From positions 124,001 through 188,000 of the forward strand of contig NZ_CAKKLJ010000006.1 of assembly GCF_918698005.1 (NCBI RefSeq): a stretch of 64,000 nt of DNA, written 5' to 3'. Both the position numbers and the translations under genes were made by a program. Source of the DNA: Microbacterium sp. Bi121. GTDB taxonomy: Bacteria; Actinomycetota; Actinomycetes; Actinomycetales; Microbacteriaceae. Below are positions 60,044-64,000 of the stretch, piece by piece. The notes beneath the pieces are model-generated. The model was not told where the DNA came from and did no database searches. It saw only the letters and a program-made list of their open reading frames with translations. The first letter of the stretch is position 1; every line of letters starts with the position of its first letter.

Positions 60044-62617
60044 ATGCCCCAGAAGAATCGCACGGCATCAGGCGTGCTCGGCGGACTGCTCGGCCTGGTC
60101 GGGCTCAGCGTGGTCGCCGGACTCCTGGTGACCGCAACGGTCACCCCCGCACTCGCTGTCGCCGGTGCCGCCGGCTCGAGCGCTCTCGACCTGTTCGAGA
60201 AACTCCCCTCGTATCTCAAGCCGGACGAGCCGATGGAACCGAGCACGATCTACGGAGTCGGTGAAGACGGCAAGCCGCTCAAGCTCGCGACGTTCTTCGA
60301 TCAGAACCGTCAGCAGGTCGAGTTCGACGAGATCAGCCCGGTGATGTACGACGCGATCCTCTCCAGCGAGGACAAGAGCTTCTACGAGCACGGCGGCATC
60401 AACCTCGGCGCCACGGTCAAGGCGCTCGTCGACAACGTCCGGGGCACTTCATCGCGCGGCGCTTCGACGATCAGCCAGCAGTACGTCAAGAACGTGCTCG
60501 TCCAGCAGTGCGAGCAGAACGTGCTCCCCGGCACGGAGGGCTACGACGACAAGATCGCACAGTGCTGGCTCGATGCGACGAACGCCACGGGCGCCGACGG
60601 CGTCGAGCGCAAGCTCCAGGAGATGCGCTACGCGATCCAGATCGAGAAGGACTACTCGAAGAACGACATCCTGCTCGGATACCTGAACATCGCCAGCTTC
60701 GGCGGAACCGTCTACGGCATCGAGGCCGCGGCGAACTACTACTTCAACACCAGCGCCGCCAAGCTGACCGTCGCCCAGGCCGCGACGCTGGCCGGCATCG
60801 TGCAGAACCCGAACACGTTCCGCATCGACAAGAAGGACGGCACTCTCACGAACGACGCCGGCGAGGGCGTCAACGGCGAGGCGGACGGCTGGGCCCTGAC
60901 CAAGGACCGCCGCCACTACGTTCTCGTGCGCATGCTCGCCGACGGCAAGATCACTCAGGCGCAGTACGACGAGGCCGACGCGTCGGATATTGTTCCCGAC
61001 ATCAAGGCGCCGACGCAGGGATGCGGCGCGGCCGGGAACAACGCGTACTTCTGCAAGTACGTGCAGACGCTCATCCTCGACGACGAATCCTTCGGCTCGA
61101 ACCTCGCGGAGCGCACCCGTGCTCTGCAGCGGGACGGCCTGCAGATCTACACCTCGCTGGACATGCGCATCCAGAACCCCGCCGTCACCGCGCTCAAGGA
61201 TCGCGTGCCCGCGAACTTCGATAACAAGCACTTCGGTGCCGCGGGCGTCACGGTCGAGCCGGGCACAGGGCGCATCCTGGCGATGACGCAGAACACCACG
61301 TTCCGTGAGACCAAGACGGATGACCAGGCGTACTCGAGCCTCGTCTACGCCTCGGACAAGAAGCACGGTGGCTCGGGCGGATTCCCGGTCGGCTCGTCGT
61401 ACAAGCTGTTCACGCTCATCGATTGGCTCGAGAAGGGTCATTCGGTCAACGAGAGCCTGAACGGGAACAACCAGCGCCTGAACATGACCGACTCGTGCAC
61501 GGGCATGGGCGGCCCCTTCGATACGAAGACCGTCGGCAACTTCCGAGACGCGCCCGGCTACCAGGGATCTCCGATGGTGTTCACGCGGAACTCGCTGAAC
61601 TCCGGCTACTTCGCCATGGCGTCGAAGCTCGACCTCTGCGACATCAACAAGGTCGCCGATCGCATGGGCGTGAATGTCGCAGACGGCACGAAGACGTACG
61701 ATTCGAACGGCTCGTTCGAATCGGTGCTTGGTTCGAAGTTCATCTCGCCTCTGGACATGGCCGGCGCGTACGCCACGGTCGCCAACAAGGGCGTGTACTG
61801 CGAGCCCCGCGCGATCGACAAGGTCGTCAACCAGAAGGGCGAGGAGTTGCCCGTTCCCGCGGCCGATTGCTCTCAGGTGATCACGCCCGAGGTCGCTGCC
61901 ACGGCCGCCTACGCGCTGCAGGGCGTGATGGCATCCGGCGGAACCGGTTCGCAGGCCAACCCCTGGGACGGCACTCCCCTGATCGGCAAGACCGGTTCGC
62001 ACAACAAGATCACCACGATGATGATCGAGTCCAGCACGAAGGCGACCACCGCCGTGTTCGTCGGCCGCACCGAAGGCTCCGAGAACATGTGGGGCTACAT
62101 GTACAACGGAAACCTGCTGGAGAACATCCGCTACCTCGTCGCCCGCGACATGCAGCGCGCCGCCAACCAGGTCCTCGGCGGCGGAGATCCCTTCCCTCAG
62201 CCGGACAAGAACCTCACCCGCCAGGTCCTCGTGAACCTGCCGAGCGTCGTCGGCATGTCCGTCGACGAGGCGACCACGACCCTGCGCAACGCCGGCTTCT
62301 CCGTCACGGTGGGCCCGGCCGTCGACAGCGACCTCGCCAAGGACATGGTCGCCGAGCAGAGCCCTGGGGCCGGCCGCGTCACCAGCGGCACGACCGTGAC
62401 GATCTCACCGAGCAGCGGCAAGCCGAAGACTGCTGAGGTGCCGAACGTGGTCGGTTCGAAGTTCGCGCAGGCGAAGAACGCGATCGAGAAGGCCGGGTTC
62501 ACCGTCGACTCCAATGGATGCTCCGAGGGCGACGACGTCGCCGCGCAGAATCCGGGCAAGGGTCAAGCAGCACCAGGCACCACGGTCATGCTGCTGTGCG
62601 CCGGCGGGGACGATTGA
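60044..62617 (+). CDS. Class A penicillin-binding protein with PASTA domains (PonA2-like)
   Basis: An 857-residue bifunctional peptidoglycan synthase. A membrane anchor lies at about residues 10-40. The GT51 transglycosylase has the catalytic Glu in SSEDKSFYEHGG (E109) and RGASTISQQYVKN. The transpeptidase has S451-S-Y-K454 (GSSYKLF), SLNSGY and KTG at 649-651 (GKTGSHNK). Two PASTA repeats close the protein (LPSVVGMSVDEATTTLRNAGFSV and VPNVVGSKFAQAKNAIEKAGFTV). This is the PonA2 layout of mycobacteria. The following phosphoesterase gene overlaps its end by four bases, as with Rv3682-Rv3683. It is a target of beta-lactams by family. Confidence 0.95.
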   Translation: MPQKNRTASGVLGGLLGLVGLSVVAGLLVTATVTPALAVAGAAGSSALDLFEKLPSYLKPDEPMEPSTIYGVGEDGKPLKLATFFDQNRQQVEFDEISPVMYDAILSSEDKSFYEHGGINLGATVKALVDNVRGTSSRGASTISQQYVKNVLVQQCEQNVLPGTEGYDDKIAQCWLDATNATGADGVERKLQEMRYAIQIEKDYSKNDILLGYLNIASFGGTVYGIEAAANYYFNTSAAKLTVAQAATLAGIVQNPNTFRIDKKDGTLTNDAGEGVNGEADGWALTKDRRHYVLVRMLADGKITQAQYDEADASDIVPDIKAPTQGCGAAGNNAYFCKYVQTLILDDESFGSNLAERTRALQRDGLQIYTSLDMRIQNPAVTALKDRVPANFDNKHFGAAGVTVEPGTGRILAMTQNTTFRETKTDDQAYSSLVYASDKKHGGSGGFPVGSSYKLFTLIDWLEKGHSVNESLNGNNQRLNMTDSCTGMGGPFDTKTVGNFRDAPGYQGSPMVFTRNSLNSGYFAMASKLDLCDINKVADRMGVNVADGTKTYDSNGSFESVLGSKFISPLDMAGAYATVANKGVYCEPRAIDKVVNQKGEELPVPAADCSQVITPEVAATAAYALQGVMASGGTGSQANPWDGTPLIGKTGSHNKITTMMIESSTKATTAVFVGRTEGSENMWGYMYNGNLLENIRYLVARDMQRAANQVLGGGDPFPQPDKNLTRQVLVNLPSVVGMSVDEATTTLRNAGFSVTVGPAVDSDLAKDMVAEQSPGAGRVTSGTTVTISPSSGKPKTAEVPNVVGSKFAQAKNAIEKAGFTVDSNGCSEGDDVAAQNPGKGQAAPGTTVMLLCAGGDD

Positions 62618-63558
62618 ACGCACGCGCGCCGCATCCGGCCCTCATCGCGCTCGGCGCGGTGGGGGCCGTCGGCGCTGCCTGCGCAGTGTGGGGCATCGGC
62701 ATCGAGCGATACCTGTTCACGGTCCGCGAGGCGACGGCTGCCGCCCTTCCCGCAGGCTCCGCGCCGCTCCGAGTGCTGCACGTCTCGGATGCGCACATGG
62801 CGCCGTGGCAGCGCCGGAAGCAGCAATGGCTGGCATCGCTGGCCGATCTCGAGCCCGATCTCGTCGTCAACACCGGCGACAACCTGGGGCATCGGGACGG
62901 TCTCGACGGCATCCGCCGCGCGTTCGAGCCGTTCGCCGGGACGCCAGGGGTCTTCGTGCACGGATCCAACGACGTGCACGGGCCGACCGCGAAGAATCCG
63001 CTGCTCTACTTCGCCGGCCCCTCGAAGCGACATGTGAAACCGGAGCACCTCGACACCGCCGGGCTCGACGCGTTCTTCACGGAGGAGCTCGGCTGGGCCG
63101 ATCTCAACAACGCCGCCGCGCGCGTGCGCGTCGGTGATCGCGACGTCGACTTCTTCGGCGTGAACGACGCCCACCGCCACTGGGACGATCTGGGCGCGCT
63201 CCCCCCCGCCATCGCCGAACTCGACCGACGCGACGATGCCGCCACTCCCCTGCTCGGAGTGACGCACGCCCCCTACCAGCGCGTGCTGAACGGCTTCACC
63301 GACCTGGGCGCCCAGGCGATCTTCGGAGGGCACACGCACGGCGGGCAGGTCTGCCTTCCGTTCTACGGCACGCTCGTCGCCAACTGCGACATCCCGCTCG
63401 GGCAGGCCAAGGGCCTGAGCACCTGGACGCACGGCGGGCGCAGCATCCCGCTCAACGTCAGCGCCGGCTGCGGGCACTCGATCTATGCCCCTGTGCGGTT
63501 CGCATGCCGCCCTGAGGCGACGCTTCTGACGCTGACGGCGCGGGACACGCCCGCCTGA
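62614..63558 (+). CDS. Metallophosphoesterase, membrane-anchored (Rv3683-like)
   Basis: A 314-residue calcineurin-like phosphoesterase. After an N-terminal membrane segment (ALIALGAVGAVGAACAVWGIGIERYLF) the metal motifs run in order: VLHVSDAHM, VVNTGDNLG, VFVHGSNDVHG (GN(H/D) form), LLGVTHAPY and FGGHTHGGQVCLP. This order defines the family; the YkuE/LpxH-like group acts on phospho-lipids or cyclic nucleotides, but the substrate is unknown here. The start is a TTG at 62614 overlapping the PBP stop (TTGA); a longer frame would need to read through the PBP coding end. It is the second gene of a ponA2-type pair. Confidence 0.88.
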   Translation: MNARAPHPALIALGAVGAVGAACAVWGIGIERYLFTVREATAAALPAGSAPLRVLHVSDAHMAPWQRRKQQWLASLADLEPDLVVNTGDNLGHRDGLDGIRRAFEPFAGTPGVFVHGSNDVHGPTAKNPLLYFAGPSKRHVKPEHLDTAGLDAFFTEELGWADLNNAAARVRVGDRDVDFFGVNDAHRHWDDLGALPPAIAELDRRDDAATPLLGVTHAPYQRVLNGFTDLGAQAIFGGHTHGGQVCLPFYGTLVANCDIPLGQAKGLSTWTHGGRSIPLNVSAGCGHSIYAPVRFACRPEATLLTLTARDTPA

Positions 63559-63600
63559 TCGCGGCGCCGCCGTCGATTCGGCTCAACCGATATTTCCCTG

Positions 63601-63606
63601 TAGACT
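63601..63606 (+). promoter_or_regulatory. -10 box of tRNA-Pro
   Basis: TAGACT, 13 bases before the tRNA. It is the same hexamer as before tRNA-Lys. A clear -35 was not found. Confidence 0.45.
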
Positions 63607-63619
63607 CAAACGGTTGCAA

Positions 63620-63693
<74 letters not shown>

Positions 63694-63701
63694 CGTTGCA
63701 G

Positions 63702-63727
63702 GAAGGCCGCCCTCACGGGCGGCCTTC
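63702..63727 (+). terminator. Hairpin terminator after tRNA-Pro
   Basis: An 11-bp perfect stem (63702-63712 with 63717-63727) around TCAC, followed by TTCC. It ends the tRNA transcript. Confidence 0.85.
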
Positions 63728-63747
63728 TTCCATATCCTGGAGACATC

Positions 63748-64000
63748 ATGACTTCACCGCGTCCGACACCTCCGCGCCTGGTCGCGTTCGATCTCGACGA
63801 CACGCTGGCAGCATCGAAGAGCGCGATCGACCCGCGGATCGCCGCGCAGCTGCGCGCCCTGCTCCGCGTCGTCGACGTCGCGATCATCTCGGGCGGCAAT
63901 GAGACGCAGTTCCGCTCGCAGGTGGTCGCGCACCTCGGCGACGCGAATGCCTCCGAGCTGGCGCGCCTGCACCTGCTCCCGACCTGCGGCACGCGGTATC
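63748..64000 (+). CDS. HAD-superfamily hydrolase, N-terminal fragment (3' end outside window)
   Basis: The first 84 residues of a HAD-fold phosphatase, cut by the window edge. Motif I is LVAFDLDDTLAASKSAID with the nucleophile and acid Asp pair, and motif II is VVDVAIISGGNETQFRSQVV (Ser/Gly of ISGG). The tight spacing and the STCGT-like LLPTCGTRY suggest the HAD-IIB group, which includes phosphomannomutase-like and sugar phosphatases. The ATG at 63748 has a TGGAG site. The rest of the gene, including the cap and motif IV, is not visible. Confidence 0.85.
   Translation, partial: MTSPRPTPPRLVAFDLDDTLAASKSAIDPRIAAQLRALLRVVDVAIISGGNETQFRSQVVAHLGDANASELARLHLLPTCGTRY

Noticed and set aside
60449..62002. 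A 517-codon open frame antisense to the PBP gene
   Set aside because: Same reasons; the plus-strand PBP has all catalytic motifs, while this frame has none.

Overview
The window is about 64 kb of high-GC (roughly 69% by eye) actinobacterial chromosome. It fits Microbacteriaceae, most likely Microbacterium or a close relative. Reasons: strong GC bias at third codon positions, many GTG/TTG starts with four-base stop/start overlaps, actinobacterial markers (CarD, GlnR, RegX3/SenX3, SigK/RskA, MsiK-type ATPase, Rv3654c-type Tad proteins, LAXTG anchor) and a fused IspDF. Gene order also recalls blocks of the Mycobacterium chromosome (rlmB-cysS-ispDF-carD-lipoprotein; gpm with senX3-regX3; topA-tad-acs; ridA-small protein-ponA-phosphoesterase). 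There is no prophage, insertion sequence or CRISPR array. Almost all of it is core genome, with two small accessory pockets (32.4-34.8 kb and 41.4-42.8 kb).

Region by region. 0-9.2 kb: the end of a sensor kinase, a lone WXG100 protein, groL under a CIRCE operator with a second degenerate CIRCE, and housekeeping and repair genes (msrB, SRAP protein, phosphatase, tRNA-Thr, a thioredoxin-fold protein without its cysteines). 9.2-17.4 kb: an orphan carbohydrate-type ABC ATPase behind a structured leader, DUF4032, rlmB, cysS, ispDF, carD and a lipoprotein. 17.4-32.4 kb: phosphate control. regX3-senX3 faces phoU across a PHO-box-like repeat; gpmA, glnR, ppk, a MutT1-like NUDIX/phosphatase and pstSCAB follow, with PHO-box-like repeats before pstS and, more weakly, before ppk. 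32.4-34.8 kb: three copies of an imperfect palindromic repeat around a DUF559 nuclease-like gene and a class IV aminotransferase, plus a candidate small RNA. 35.4-39.5 kb: dipZ-sigK-rskA with a divergent fasciclin lipoprotein behind a SigK-type promoter, a close match to the SigK regulon of M. tuberculosis.

39.5-45.2 kb: a TRIC channel, an M20 amidohydrolase and then the most unusual item, a tRNA-Lys(UUU) gene interrupted in the anticodon by a 220-nt group I intron of the cyanobacterial tRNA-Leu type. A broken HNH gene, a CGNR regulator and a small CxxC protein follow at once, then small-molecule enzymes. 45.2-54.4 kb: hydrolase, holB, tmk, topA and a compact Tad pilus locus. 54.6-64 kb: acs, a TetR regulator facing a LAATG-anchored surface protein, ridA, a class A PBP with PASTA domains, a phosphoesterase, tRNA-Pro and a truncated HAD hydrolase.

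The strongest functional story is phosphate: sensing (SenX3/RegX3/PhoU), uptake (PstSCAB) and storage (Ppk) lie within 15 kb and share 11-bp-periodic direct repeats. The strongest novelty is the tRNA-Lys group I intron, followed by the palindromic repeat family around the DUF559 gene and the candidate small RNA beside it. Calls rest on reading the sequence and on memory of families; no searches or folding programs were run.
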